Positions 44,119 through 53,373 of a stretch of 64,000 nucleotides of DNA are shown piece by piece. Below the pieces are notes generated by a model. It made no database searches, had not been told where the DNA came from, and saw only the letters and a list, made by a program, of their open reading frames with translations. The position numbers and the translations under genes are program-made. This stretch comes from Actinomyces oris. GTDB taxonomy: Bacteria > Actinomycetota > Actinomycetes > Actinomycetales > Actinomycetaceae. Location: the NCBI RefSeq assembly GCF_001937665.1, contig NZ_MSKL01000029.1:1-64000 (forward strand). The letters are read 5' to 3'. How positions within the stretch are numbered: position 1 is the first letter of the stretch; the number at the start of each line of letters is the position of its first letter.

Positions 44119-45015
44119 TCAGAGAAGCCCGGAGGCGGCCAGGACCTCGCGCAGGGCGGCGACCTCGGCCTCCTCGGCCCGCACGAGGGGCAGGCGTAGG
44201 GCGGGGCTCGGCAGGCGTCCCTGGAGGTGCAGGGCCTCCTTGGCCATGACGGCCCCCTGCCCGCCACCCATGATGGCGTGCACGAGGGGGCGCAGGCTCC
44301 GGGCGAGGGTGCGGGCGCTGGCCAGGTCTCCGGCGTCGACGGCGCCGATCATCTGGCGCCAGGAGTGGGCGTCGGCGTGGGCGGCCACGGAGATGACGCC
44401 GGAGGCACCGTGGGTGAGCCAGGCGAAGTTGAGGCCGTCATCGCCGGAGTAGTACTCCAGGCCGGTGGACTCCATGCGCTGGAAGCCCTGCTCGACGTCG
44501 CCGGTGGCATCCTTGACGGCCTTGACGCGGGGGTTCTCGGCCAGGCGGGCCAGGGTCTCCTCGGTGATCTTCACGCCGGTGCGCCCGGGGATGTCGTAGA
44601 CCATGACGGGCAGGTCGGTGGCCTCAACAACGGCATTGATGTGCCGGTAGACACCTTCCTGGCTGGGGCGGTTGTAGTAGGGGGCGTTGATGAGCAGGCC
44701 CTCGGCGCCGGCCTCCTGGGAGGCCACGCCGATGCGCACCGCGTGGGCGGTGTCGTTGGAGCCGGCGCCGGCCATGATCATGGCGCGGCCGGCCAGGGCG
44801 TCCTTGACCTGGCGGATCAGCTCCTGCTTCTCGGGAGTGTGGGTGGTCGGGGACTCACCGGTGGTGCCCGAAAGGAGGATCAGGTCGGCGCCGTCGTCGA
44901 CCAGGCTGACCGCCAGGGCACGGGCGGCGTCGAAGTCGACCTCCCCACTGGGCGTGAAGGGGGTGACCATGGCGACGCCGACGGAACCGAAGCTGCGGGA
45001 GGGGGCTGCGCTCAT
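44119..45015 (-). CDS. dapA: 4-hydroxy-tetrahydrodipicolinate synthase
   Basis: 298 aa. DapA condenses pyruvate and aspartate semialdehyde in lysine/DAP synthesis. GVAMVTPFTPSGEVDFDA opens the TIM barrel. LLSGTTGESPTT is the pyruvate/substrate segment, VMVYDIPGRTGV carries the catalytic Tyr140, and VKAVKDATGD carries the Schiff-base Lys168. Length and motifs are those of a complete enzyme. dapB lies about 920 nt upstream on the same strand, split from it by a rightward GNAT gene, and probably shares no transcript with it. Confidence 0.96.
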   Translation of the reverse strand: MSAAPSRSFGSVGVAMVTPFTPSGEVDFDAARALAVSLVDDGADLILLSGTTGESPTTHTPEKQELIRQVKDALAGRAMIMAGAGSNDTAHAVRIGVASQEAGAEGLLINAPYYNRPSQEGVYRHINAVVEATDLPVMVYDIPGRTGVKITEETLARLAENPRVKAVKDATGDVEQGFQRMESTGLEYYSGDDGLNFAWLTHGASGVISVAAHADAHSWRQMIGAVDAGDLASARTLARSLRPLVHAIMGGGQGAVMAKEALHLQGRLPSPALRLPLVRAEEAEVAALREVLAASGLL

Positions 45016-45134
45016 GGCGCCACCCTAACGCGCACCGCGCCCCCAGCGGTCCCCTTCTCATGATCTGTCACATAGGCGTATGCATTCCCGGCTGCGCTCA
45101 GGGCCCCGTCAGGGCCGTCACTTAGGCTCGGTCC

Positions 45135-45893
45135 ATGACCTCCTCGACCCCCGCGCCCGCATCGCCCTCATCGCCCTCCGGGAGCCGGGACGGCTCCGTC
45201 CTGGGCGCCGATCCGCTGGCCGGGCTGAGCCCAGACCTGGACGCGCGCACGCCGCATGACCACTCCCACAGCGCTCACGACTGTGCGGAGCATGATCATG
45301 AAGGCCCCCAGACACCGGCAGGCTTCGTGCGCCCGGCCCGGATGGAGGACTTGATGGCGATCGGGCAGGTCCAGGCCGCCACCATGCTGGCCTCCCTGGA
45401 GGCCGGCCACACCGCCGAGCACAGTGCACCCCTGCCCGAGGGGGTGCGGGCGATGATCGCCGCCCCCGTCATCGCGGCGGGCTGGGAAACGGCGGTGAGC
45501 GCGCCGCCTTCGACCGAGCACCACGTCCTGGTGGCCACCACCGCCCAGCCAGACGCCGAGAGCCGGACGGTGGTGGGCCTGCTGGGCCTGGCCCCCACCC
45601 AGTCCATGGACGCCGAGGGCCACGTCGACGAGGCCGGGGTGCAGGCCGTGGAGGTCACGGCCCTGGGCGTGGAGCCGGCCAGTCAGCGCCGGGGACACGG
45701 CTCCCGGCTCCTGGCGGCCGCCGTGGACCTGGCCCGTCAGGACGGCGCCAGAGCGCTCGTGGCCTGGGCGGTGCGCGGGGACGAGTCGATCCGCCGGCTC
45801 CTGACCTCGGTCGGCATGGCACCCACCGGGGCCCACCGGGTGCTCGGCGTCGGCGAGGGCATCACCGAGGACTGCTGGGCGGCCTCGCTGTAG
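45135..45893 (+). CDS. GNAT-family N-acetyltransferase with His-rich N-terminus
   Basis: 252 aa, ATG 45135. The C-terminal half is a GNAT domain: VEVTALGVEPASQRRGHGSRLLAAA has the acetyl-CoA loop QRRGHGS, and ESIRRLLTSVGMAPTGAHRV the family end. The first ~60 residues include a His/Asp/Cys cluster (HDHSHSAHDCAEHDHE) that could bind a metal. Acceptor unknown. The gene is inserted on the opposite strand between dapA and dapB. Confidence 0.8.
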   Translation: MTSSTPAPASPSSPSGSRDGSVLGADPLAGLSPDLDARTPHDHSHSAHDCAEHDHEGPQTPAGFVRPARMEDLMAIGQVQAATMLASLEAGHTAEHSAPLPEGVRAMIAAPVIAAGWETAVSAPPSTEHHVLVATTAQPDAESRTVVGLLGLAPTQSMDAEGHVDEAGVQAVEVTALGVEPASQRRGHGSRLLAAAVDLARQDGARALVAWAVRGDESIRRLLTSVGMAPTGAHRVLGVGEGITEDCWAASL

Positions 45894-45935
45894 CGCCTCA
45901 CCGCTCCTGCCCGGCTGGCGCCCCCTCCCTGCGTC

Positions 45936-46688
45936 TTAGAGGTCGAGCAGGGCGTCCAGACCGATGGTCAGACCGGGGCGGCTGGAGACCTGCCGTACGG
46001 CGAGAACCACACCGGGCATGAAGGAGGCCCGGTCGAAGGAGTCGGTGCGGATGGTCAGCTGCTCGCCGGGGTTGCCGAGCACGACCTCCTCGTGGGCGGT
46101 CAGCCCCCGCAGGCGCACGGCGTGGACGTGGACGCCGTCGACGACCGCCCCGCGAGCGCCGTCGGGGTCGGTCTGCGTGGCGTCCGGCATGGCACCCAGG
46201 CCCGCCTCGGCGCGGGCAGCGGCGATGCCCTGAGCGGTGGCGACCGCGGTGCCCGAGGGCGCGTCAACCTTGTTCGGGTGGTGGAGCTCGATGACCTCGG
46301 CGGACTCGAAGTAGGGGGCGGCCTTCGCGGCGAAGCTCATGGCCAGCACGGCGGACAGGGCGAAGTTCGGGGCGATGAGGACGCTGCGGCCGGCGGCCTC
46401 GGGCTGGGCCAGGTGCTCACGGATGCGCCCGTAGGACTCCTCGGTCCAGCCGGTGGTGCCCACGACGACGTCCACCCCGGCGTCGAGCAGGGCATGGACG
46501 TTGGCCTCTGTGACGCTGGGGACGGTGAAGTCGACAGCGACATCGGCGCCCGCCAGGTGCTCAGCGTCGAGGGTGTCCCCCACGTCCAGGCGGGCCACGA
46601 GCTCAAGGCCCTTGGCGTCCTGGACCGCCTGACAGACGGTCGATCCCATGCGCCCGGCGGCGCCCACAACAGCTACGCGAATCGTCAT
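45936..46688 (-). CDS. dapB: 4-hydroxy-tetrahydrodipicolinate reductase
   Basis: 250 aa. DapB follows DapA in lysine/DAP synthesis. The N-terminal dinucleotide motif is VAVVGAAGRMGSTV, VDFTVPSVTEAN follows, and VVGTTGWTEES is the next block. The catalytic segment is VIELHHPNKVDAPSGTA (His-His...Lys-x-Asp-x-Pro-Ser-Gly-Thr). It ends with GVVLAVRQVSSRPGLTIGLDALL. Gap to the convergent GNAT gene is 42 nt, with no hairpin seen. Confidence 0.96.
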   Translation of the reverse strand: MTIRVAVVGAAGRMGSTVCQAVQDAKGLELVARLDVGDTLDAEHLAGADVAVDFTVPSVTEANVHALLDAGVDVVVGTTGWTEESYGRIREHLAQPEAAGRSVLIAPNFALSAVLAMSFAAKAAPYFESAEVIELHHPNKVDAPSGTAVATAQGIAAARAEAGLGAMPDATQTDPDGARGAVVDGVHVHAVRLRGLTAHEEVVLGNPGEQLTIRTDSFDRASFMPGVVLAVRQVSSRPGLTIGLDALLDL

Positions 46689-46714
46689 GGCCCCACCCTA
46701 GCGACTCACTCACC

Positions 46715-47005
46715 CACCACGAGGTCACGTCCGCCTCCCGACACCGTCTCCAGGCCCTGACCACTGACGGCATCCGCCCGCTGGCCATGGACGTGACCGA
46801 CAATGCCTCCATGAGCGCCGGCGTGAACCGCATCCTGGAGGAGACCGGTCGCATCGACGTCCTGGTCAACAACGCCGGCTACGGCTCCTACGGGGCCATC
46901 GAGGACGTCCCGCTCGACGAGGCCCGCCGCCAGTTCGAGGTCAACGTCTTCGGTCTGGCCCGCCTCACCCAGTTCATCGGTGCCGCCTTCGGCTTCCGTC
47001 GCTGA
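46715..47005 (+). pseudogene. Truncated short-chain dehydrogenase/reductase
   Basis: The open part reads like the middle of an SDR: HEVTSASRHRLQALTTDGIRP in an upstream frame, then LAMDVTDNASMSAGV, then RIDVLVNNAGYGSYGAIEDV and FEVNVFGLARLTQ. It lacks the N-terminal GxxxGIG cofactor motif and ends (IGAAFGFRR) before the catalytic Ser/Tyr-x3-Lys. No start codon at a suitable place precedes it. It is a decayed remnant between dapB and the M16 peptidase. Confidence 0.75.
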
Positions 47006-47039
47006 GCGACGGGCCCACGTAACCCCGCCAGCACCTGGG

Positions 47040-47205
47040 GCCGACGACTGGAATCAGCCTGTCGGTGTCCATATCGGAGACAAAGGACCTCCACCTCTTA
47101 GAGCGCAGGCTGGAGAACCTTGGAATCATGCGGTTGCGCATCGGCTGGATGAGAGCGATCCGCGCCTTTGTCACCGATTTGGACATTCAGCCTCTCTTCT
47201 GACTC
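47040..47205 (+). pseudogene. Possible second gene remnant (C-terminal fragment)
   Basis: A short open frame ending in a stop at 47203 could encode a tail such as LHLLERRLENLGIMRLRIGW, then MRAIRAFVTDLDIQPLF. Its lower GC and protein-like residue mix set it apart from its surroundings. No family was recognised. It may be the end of a gene lost with the SDR remnant. Confidence 0.3.
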
Positions 47206-47255
47206 CTGCGGTGTTCGATGAGCGGGTCATGGGCCCCGTCGGTTGTCGGCAGCAG

Positions 47256-48677
47256 TCAGTCGACCGGGCCCACGAGGATGCGGGCGCGCTTCTGCTCCAC
47301 CAGCCAGGCGGCCATCTCCCGGACCTCCTCGGGGGTGACGGCCTCCAGGCGGCGCAGGTTCTCCTCCATGGAGCGCAGGCGCCCGGTGACGACCTCGGCC
47401 CGCCCCAGGCGACCCATGCGCGCCAGGGAGTCCTCTCCCCCGAGGACCATGGCCCCGCGCAGCTGGCCGCGGGCGCGCATCATCTCCCGCTCGGTGACGC
47501 CGTGCTCGGCGAGCTTCTCGAACTCACCGATCATGACGGCGCACACCTCGTCGACGTCGCCGGGGGCGCAGCCCGCGTAGAGCCCGAAGGCTCCGGCGCC
47601 GGCGTAGGAGGTGTCGAAGGCGTAGGTGGTGTAGGCCAGGCCCCGCTTCTCGCGTACCTCCTGGAACAGGCGCGAGGACATGCCCCCGCCTAGGATGGTG
47701 GTGAGCACGCTCATGGCCCAGCGCCGCTCGTCGCGCACGGCGATGCCCTGGCAGGTCAGGTACAGGTGGGTCTGCTCGCTCTCGCGCGGGACGGTGATGT
47801 CGTGGACGTCCAGGGGCGCGAAGGGCTCGATCTCGAAGCGGCGCTCGCGCGGGACGGCGTCAGGTGAGGCGTCCCAGCCGGCCGCGGCCAGATCGGCCAG
47901 GACCCGCTCGCAGACCTCGTCGTGGTCAACGGCGCCGGCGGCGGCCACCACGAGGGTGTCGGAGGCGTAGGTGCGCTTGTAGTGCTCCCACACGGCGTCA
48001 CGCGGGACGGCGGTGACGGTCTCGTTGGTGCCGCCGATGGGGCGGCCCAGCGGCGTGTCCTCACCGAAGGCGGCACGGGCGAAGGCCTCCTGGGCGACGT
48101 CGGCGGGGTCGTCGGCGGCGTCGGCCAGCTCGGAGACGATGACGCCGCGCTCGGTCTCGACGTCGGTGGGCTCCAGGAGGGAGGAGGTCACCATGTCGGC
48201 GAGCACGTCGAGGGCCTGCATGCTGTCGGGGGCGAGCACGCGGGCGTAGTAGGAGGTGTGCTCCTTGGAGGTGGCGGCGTTGGACTCCCCGCCGATCATG
48301 TCGAAGGCCTCGGCGATGTCGTGGGCGTCGCGCGTGGCGGTGCCTTTGAACAGCAGGTGCTCCAGGAAGTGGGTGGAGCCCTCCTGGCCGGGCACTTCGT
48401 CGCGGCTGCCGACGCCGAACCACATGCCGATCGAGGCCGATCGCAGCCCCGGCACGGACTCGGTGATGACGCGCACCCCTCCGGGCAGGACGGAGCGGCG
48501 GGTGAGCGCACCGTCGTCGTGCAGGGTCAGCTCGGTGCCATCGCGGCCGGGCCGCCCGCGCCCGAGATCCACCTCGGCGTAGTCGGTCGGGCTCGAGGAC
48601 TCCCCGGTCGCGGGGGTCGAGGAGGGTTGAGAGGCCGCCTGCCGGCCTGATCCGGCGCGCATGTCTGGGTTGGTCAC
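47256..48677 (-). CDS. M16-family zinc peptidase (processing peptidase-like)
   Basis: 473 aa from a GTG at 48677. The inverted zinc motif is HFLEH (His103, Glu106, His107), with the second-Glu ligand in RGVIVSEL (Glu183). GGESNAATSKEHTSYYARVL and RGQLRGAMVLGGEDS are further family blocks. M16 peptidases of this type next to pnp and dapB are conserved in actinobacteria. Their substrates are not well known. A polar ~50-residue N-terminus precedes the domain. The order pnp, M16, dapB here is the usual one. Confidence 0.92.
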   Translation of the reverse strand: MTNPDMRAGSGRQAASQPSSTPATGESSSPTDYAEVDLGRGRPGRDGTELTLHDDGALTRRSVLPGGVRVITESVPGLRSASIGMWFGVGSRDEVPGQEGSTHFLEHLLFKGTATRDAHDIAEAFDMIGGESNAATSKEHTSYYARVLAPDSMQALDVLADMVTSSLLEPTDVETERGVIVSELADAADDPADVAQEAFARAAFGEDTPLGRPIGGTNETVTAVPRDAVWEHYKRTYASDTLVVAAAGAVDHDEVCERVLADLAAAGWDASPDAVPRERRFEIEPFAPLDVHDITVPRESEQTHLYLTCQGIAVRDERRWAMSVLTTILGGGMSSRLFQEVREKRGLAYTTYAFDTSYAGAGAFGLYAGCAPGDVDEVCAVMIGEFEKLAEHGVTEREMMRARGQLRGAMVLGGEDSLARMGRLGRAEVVTGRLRSMEENLRRLEAVTPEEVREMAAWLVEQKRARILVGPVD

Positions 48678-48766
48678 CCGCGAAGACTAGCGGGCGAGCG
48701 GGCCCACTGTCGTTCCCCTACCCGGCCGCGCCCTGCCGCGCGCAGCGAACGCGCTCCCCGATGACG

Positions 48767-48809
48767 ACGGTGTCCCCGCCCGGCCCAGGGGACCGAGCGG
48801 GGACACCGT
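48767..48809 (-). terminator. Hairpin after pnp
   Basis: ACGGTGTCCCCGC (48767-48779) pairs with GCGGGGACACCGT (48797-48809), a perfect 13-bp stem with a 17-nt loop. It starts 38 nt past the pnp stop. No T-tract. Confidence 0.75.
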
Positions 48810-48846
48810 GAATACACGTCAGTCGGCTAGCGCCGCTGAACGGGGC

Positions 48847-51219
48847 TCACTCCTCCTCGGAGGAGTCGGCACTGCGCATGCGTCGACGGCGCGGACGGCG
48901 CTCACGGCGGGGCTGCTCGCCGTCGCCGTCCCTGCTCTCACGGCTCTCGCGCTCGCGGCGCGGACCGTTATCGCGGGCGGCCTTGCGGGCCACCTCGCCC
49001 TCGGCCTCGGCGGCGAGCTGCTCGTCAGTGAGGACCGCGTGCAGGCTCAGCTTGCCGCGCTGGTCGATCTCGGCCAGCTCGACCTGGACCTTGTCACCCA
49101 CGTTCAGGACGTCCTCGACGTTCTCCACACGCTTGCCGCCGACGAGCCGGCGGATCTGGGAGATGTGGAGCAGGCCGTCCTTGCCGGGGGTCAGCGAGAC
49201 GAAGGCGCCGAAGGTTGTGGTCTTGACCACGGTGCCCACGAAGCGCTCGCCGATCTCAGGCATCTGCGGGTTGGCGATGGCGTTGACGGCGTCGCGGGCG
49301 GCCTCGGCCGAGGGACCGTCGGAGGCGCCGATGTAGACGGTGCCGTCGTCCTCGACCGTGAGGTCCGCGCCGGTGTCCTCCTGGATCTGGTTGATCATCT
49401 TGCCCTTGGGGCCAATGACCTCGCCGATCTTGTCCACCGGGATGCGCACGGCCAGGACGCGCGGGGCCGTGGGGGCCATCTCGTCGGGGGCGTCGATGGC
49501 CTGGGCCAGGACGTCGAGGATGAACAGGCGGGCGTCGCGGGCCTGACCGAGCGCGCCGGCCAGCACCTCGGAGGGCAGACCGTCGAGCTTGGTGTCCAGC
49601 TGGAGGGCCGTGATGAAGTCGCGGGTTCCGGCGACTTTGAAGTCCATGTCCCCGAAGGCGTCCTCGGAGCCGAGGATGTCGGTGAGGGTGGCCCACTTGG
49701 TCTCGCCGTCGATGACCTCGTGCATGAGGCCCATGGCGATACCGGCCACGGGCGCACGCAGCGGGACACCGGCGTTGAGCAGGGAGAGCGTGGAGGCGCA
49801 CACCGAACCCATGGAGGTCGAGCCGTTGGAGCCCAGGGCCTCGGAGACCTGGCGGATCGCGTAGGGGAAGTCCTCGCGAGTGGGCAGGACGGGCACGATG
49901 GCCCGCTCGGCCAGGTTGCCGTGGCCGATCTCGCGGCGCTTGGGGGCGCCCACGCGGCCGGTCTCTCCGGTGGAGAAGGGCGGGAAGTTGTAGTTGTGCA
50001 TGTAGCGCTTGTGGGTGACCGGGGAGAGGTCGTCCACCTGCTGCTCCATGCGCAGCATGTTGAGGGTGGTCACGCCCAGGATCTGGGTCTCACCGCGCTC
50101 GAAGATGGCCGAGCCGTGCACGCGGGGCAGGACCTCGACCTCGGCGGCCAGGGTGCGGATGTCCTTCAGGCCGCGCCCGTCCATGCGCACGCCCTCGGTG
50201 AGGGTGCGGTGGCGCACGATCTTCTTGGTCACGGAGCGGAAGGCGGCCTTGAGGGCCTTGGTGTCCTCCTCGGTGGGGAAGGACTCGGCGAGCTCGGCCA
50301 GGACCTCGTCGCGCACGGCGTCGGTGGCCAGGTCGCGGGCCTGCTTGCCCTCGGTGGCGATGGCGTCGGCCAGGCCGTGGGCCTCGGCGGCCTTCTCGAC
50401 GGCGTCGTACTGCTCGTCGGAGTAGTCCAGGTAGAGGGGGAACTCGGCGGTGGGCTTCGAGGCGTGCTGGGCGACCTCGAGCTGGGCCTCGCACAGGGCC
50501 TTGATGTGGGGCTTGGCGGCCTCCAGCCCCTCTGCGACGACGGCCTCGGTGGGGGCCACGGCCCCGGCGTTGATGAGCTCCCAGGCGTGCTCGGTGGCGC
50601 CGGCCTCGACCATCATGATGGCGACGTCGCCGGACTCCAGGACGCGGCCGGCCACCACCATCTGGAAGGTGGCGCGCTGCTGCTCGGAGTAGCGGGGGAA
50701 GGCCACCCAGTGCCCGTCGATGAGGGCCAGGCGGGTGCCGGCCACGGGCCCGGAGAAGGGCAGACCGGCGATCTGGGTGGACATCGAGGCGGCGTTGATG
50801 GCCAGGACGTCGTAGTCGTCGTCGGGGTGGATGGCCAGGACGGTCTCAACGACCTGGACCTCGTTGCGCAGGCCCTTGACGAAGGAGGGGCGCAGCGGGC
50901 GGTCGATGAGGCGGCAGGCCAGGATGGCGGCGGTGCCGGCGCGGCCCTCACGGCGGAAGAAGGAGCCGGGGATGCGACCGGCGGCGTACTGGCGCTCCTC
51001 GACGTCCACAGTCAGGGGGAAGAAGTCGAACTGGTCCTTGGGGTGCTTGCCCACGGTGGTGGCTGACAGGACGGCGGTCTCACCGTCGAGGTAGGCCATG
51101 GCGCTTCCGGCGGCCTGCTTGGCCAGGCGGCCCGTCTCGAAGCGCACCACGCGCTTGCCGAAGGAGCCGTTGTCGATCACTGCCTCGGCGGCGGTGACCT
51201 CGGGGTCGTCAATGAACAT
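48847..51219 (-). CDS. pnp: Polyribonucleotide nucleotidyltransferase (PNPase)
   Basis: 790 aa, start ATG 51219. PNPase degrades RNA 3' to 5' with phosphate. Two RNase PH domains are seen: [21 protein letters not shown] and [22 protein letters not shown] in the first, [20 protein letters not shown] and [22 protein letters not shown] in the second. The KH domain follows ([20 protein letters not shown]), then the S1 domain ([20 protein letters not shown]). The last ~50 residues are a basic Arg/Glu-rich tail, as in other actinobacteria. A hairpin just upstream of the start may control its mRNA. Confidence 0.97.
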   Translation of the reverse strand: MFIDDPEVTAAEAVIDNGSFGKRVVRFETGRLAKQAAGSAMAYLDGETAVLSATTVGKHPKDQFDFFPLTVDVEERQYAAGRIPGSFFRREGRAGTAAILACRLIDRPLRPSFVKGLRNEVQVVETVLAIHPDDDYDVLAINAASMSTQIAGLPFSGPVAGTRLALIDGHWVAFPRYSEQQRATFQMVVAGRVLESGDVAIMMVEAGATEHAWELINAGAVAPTEAVVAEGLEAAKPHIKALCEAQLEVAQHASKPTAEFPLYLDYSDEQYDAVEKAAEAHGLADAIATEGKQARDLATDAVRDEVLAELAESFPTEEDTKALKAAFRSVTKKIVRHRTLTEGVRMDGRGLKDIRTLAAEVEVLPRVHGSAIFERGETQILGVTTLNMLRMEQQVDDLSPVTHKRYMHNYNFPPFSTGETGRVGAPKRREIGHGNLAERAIVPVLPTREDFPYAIRQVSEALGSNGSTSMGSVCASTLSLLNAGVPLRAPVAGIAMGLMHEVIDGETKWATLTDILGSEDAFGDMDFKVAGTRDFITALQLDTKLDGLPSEVLAGALGQARDARLFILDVLAQAIDAPDEMAPTAPRVLAVRIPVDKIGEVIGPKGKMINQIQEDTGADLTVEDDGTVYIGASDGPSAEAARDAVNAIANPQMPEIGERFVGTVVKTTTFGAFVSLTPGKDGLLHISQIRRLVGGKRVENVEDVLNVGDKVQVELAEIDQRGKLSLHAVLTDEQLAAEAEGEVARKAARDNGPRRERESRESRDGDGEQPRRERRPRRRRMRSADSSEEE

Positions 51220-51649
51220 GAAGTCTCTTTCTCGCGATCGTCGTGCCGGGTCCGTGGCCTTCGATCGAGGCCCACGGAGCCGAGTCCTGCCACACGCAGA
51301 TCTCCATGATCCAACGGCGCGAGCGCGGTTCCGGAGGCCACCACCGAAAACCGACGGGGCCGGCCGCTCCCCGGGTCTCTTCCCGGAGGCGGACTGCGAC
51401 TCCCCCGTACTCCTGGTCGGCTCACACGCTGGGAGAGCATCGAAGAACCGTGGCGAGTACCCAAGGGCGCAGCCGCGCAGATTCTATCGTGCGCGGCCTC
51501 ATGATGCCGATCAGCGCCACCGGATGCCACGTGAGATGGGACGCGCGGAACCGTTGACTTCCTGGACCGGGCTCGCCCGATCGTGACAGAGTGGTGACCA
51601 ACGGCAGGACGAAGCAGTCCTGTCTCGTTTCTTCTCAGGAGTGTCAACG
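51220..51649. other. Divergent promoter region between pnp and fucO
   Basis: 430 nt between divergent genes. It holds the pnp leader with the hairpin listed separately and the fucO upstream region. TTGACT at 51554 could be a -35 for fucO, but no good -10 follows at 17 nt. No coding frame was recognised. Confidence 0.45.
51252..51277 (-). promoter_or_regulatory. Hairpin in pnp 5' leader
   Basis: CCGTGG(C)CT pairs with AGGCCCACGG, with one bulge and a TCGATCG loop, 33 nt upstream of the pnp start. Leader hairpins cut by RNase III control pnp in E. coli, and the same could happen here. Confidence 0.4.
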
Positions 51650-52801
51650 ATGACCCACCGCATGATCTTCAACCAGACCGGCTACTTCGGCAGGGGCGCG
51701 ATCGCCCATATCGCCCCCGAGATCACCCGCCGGGGCCTGACCAAGGCCTTCATCGTCACCGACCCGGTCCTGGCCGACAACGGCACCGCCGCCCGTATCA
51801 CTGACCTGCTCGACGAGGCCGGCATCGGCTGGGAGGTCTTCTCCGACGTCGCCCCCAACCCGCCGATCGAGAAGGTCCAGGCCGGTCTGGCCGCCTTCCG
51901 CGCCTCGGGCGCCGACGTGCTCATCGGCCTGGGCGGGGGCTCGCCCCAGGACACGTGCAAGGCGATCTCGGTCATCGCCACCAACCCCGACTTCGAGGAC
52001 GTGCTGAGCCTGGAGGGCCTGTCCCCCACCACCAGGCCGGGCGTGCCGATCATCGGCGTGCCCACCACCGCCGGTACGGCCAGCGAGACCACCATCAACT
52101 ACGTCATCACCGACACCGCCAAGCAGCGCAAGTTCGTGTGCGTCGACCCCCACGACATCCCGGTCCTGGCCATCGTGGACCCCGACCTCATGGACGGCAT
52201 GCCCCGCTCACTCAAGGTCGCCACCGGGCTGGACGCCCTCACCCACGCCATCGAGGGATACATCACGCCGGGTGCGTGGGAGCTCTCCGACGCCCTGTGC
52301 CTGCGTTCCATCCAGATGATCGCGGCGAACCTGCGGGCCGCTGCCGACGGGGACGCCGACGCCGTCGAGCAGATGGGCCTGGCCGCCTACATCAACGGCA
52401 TGGCCTACTCCAACGTCGGGCTCGGCCTGGTCCACGGCATGGCCCACCCTCTGGGCGGGCGCTACAACGCCCCGCACGGGGTCGCCAACGGGATCCTCCT
52501 GGCACCGGTCATGGCCTTCAACGCCGAGCACACCGGGGAGAAGTATCGCGATATCGCTGAGGCCTTCGGGGTCGAGGGGGCCCGGACGATGCCACTGGAG
52601 GAGGCGCGCTCCGCGGCCGTGGAGGCCGTGGCCGAGCTGACGCGGGAGCTGGGCAACCCCACCCGGCTCTCCGAGGTCGGAGTGGAGGCCGACGGCATCG
52701 AGGCCCTGACCGACGATGCCTTCGCCGACGTGTGCACGCCGGGCAACCCACGCCCTGCGACCCGCGAGGACATCAAGGCGCTCTACACCTCACTGCTCTG
52801 A
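51650..52801 (+). CDS. fucO: Lactaldehyde reductase / iron-dependent alcohol dehydrogenase (FucO type)
   Basis: 383 aa from the ATG at 51650, with AGGAG nine bases upstream; a GTG at 51641 overlaps the ribosome site. FucO converts lactaldehyde to 1,2-propanediol with NADH. The protein is close to E. coli FucO all along: GGGSPQDTCKAIS, LSLEGLSPTTRPGVPI, KFVCVDPHDIP, GLDALTHAIEGYITPGAW and GLGLVHGMAHPLGGRYN with PHGVANG. Iron ligands Asp195, His199, His262 and His276 match E. coli D196, H200, H263, H277. No other fucose or rhamnose gene is nearby. It sits on the opposite strand between rpsO and pnp. Confidence 0.9.
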   Translation: MTHRMIFNQTGYFGRGAIAHIAPEITRRGLTKAFIVTDPVLADNGTAARITDLLDEAGIGWEVFSDVAPNPPIEKVQAGLAAFRASGADVLIGLGGGSPQDTCKAISVIATNPDFEDVLSLEGLSPTTRPGVPIIGVPTTAGTASETTINYVITDTAKQRKFVCVDPHDIPVLAIVDPDLMDGMPRSLKVATGLDALTHAIEGYITPGAWELSDALCLRSIQMIAANLRAAADGDADAVEQMGLAAYINGMAYSNVGLGLVHGMAHPLGGRYNAPHGVANGILLAPVMAFNAEHTGEKYRDIAEAFGVEGARTMPLEEARSAAVEAVAELTRELGNPTRLSEVGVEADGIEALTDDAFADVCTPGNPRPATREDIKALYTSLL

Positions 52802-52825
52802 GCGTAGGCGAAGCGTCCCGGAAAC

Positions 52826-52869
52826 GCCGTGCGGCCCGGCTCCCCTTACAGGGTGCCGGGCCGCACGGC
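52826..52869. terminator. Bidirectional hairpin between fucO and rpsO
   Basis: GCCGTGCGGCCCGGC (52826-52840) pairs perfectly with GCCGGGCCGCACGGC (52855-52869), loop 14 nt. It is 24 nt past the fucO stop and 18 nt past the rpsO stop on the other strand, so it can serve both genes. No T-tract. Confidence 0.85.
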
Positions 52870-52887
52870 TCGAGGCTGTCAGCGCGC

Positions 52888-53157
52888 TCAGCGGCGGATG
52901 CCGAGGCGGGCGATGAGGGCACGGTAGCGCTCGATGTCCTCCTTCATGAGGTAGTCGAGCAGGCGACGGCGCTTACCGATGAGCAGGTAGAGGCCGCGAC
53001 GCGAGTGGTGGTCGTGGGCGTGGCCCTTGAAGTGCTCGGTGAGGTTGGAGATGCGCTCGGTGAGGATGGCGACCTGGACCTCCGGGGAGCCCGTGTCACC
53101 CTCGTGGGTGGCGTACTCGGCGATGATCTCTTGCTTGCGCTCTGCGGTAACCGACAT
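52888..53157 (-). CDS. rpsO: 30S ribosomal protein S15
   Basis: 89 aa, the usual S15 length, from ATG 53157 with GAAGGAG upstream. S15 binds the 16S rRNA central domain early in 30S assembly. [36 protein letters not shown] and [20 protein letters not shown] are the family blocks. An in-frame ATG 29 codons upstream is not used. The usual neighbour pnp is separated here by fucO. A hairpin lies just after its stop. Confidence 0.98.
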   Translation of the reverse strand: MSVTAERKQEIIAEYATHEGDTGSPEVQVAILTERISNLTEHFKGHAHDHHSRRGLYLLIGKRRRLLDYLMKEDIERYRALIARLGIRR

Positions 53158-53373
53158 GCGGACTCCTTCGGGTCTCGTTGCACGGAGCGCCGGGGCAGGT
53201 TCTCCCGGGCATGAGGTATCCGTGGCCGATCGACGGCCCGCCAACCTTACCAGCGCCGCTTCCCTCCATTCACGTCAGAGGCTGTGCGAACCGGCACAAT
53301 TGCAGGTCTGAAGCGGGATGTCGTTCGGGCTCGACGACGAGCGCCCCGCGATGGCCCCGCCCCGCCCCCAGAG

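Noticed and set aside
46980-47693. 237-codon plus-strand frame running into the M16 gene
   Set aside because: Most of it is antisense to the M16 peptidase, and its product shows no domain.
48808-51066. 752-codon plus-strand frame opposite pnp
   Set aside because: Low-complexity Gly/Leu/Val/His-rich product with no domain; pnp on the other strand has all its motifs.
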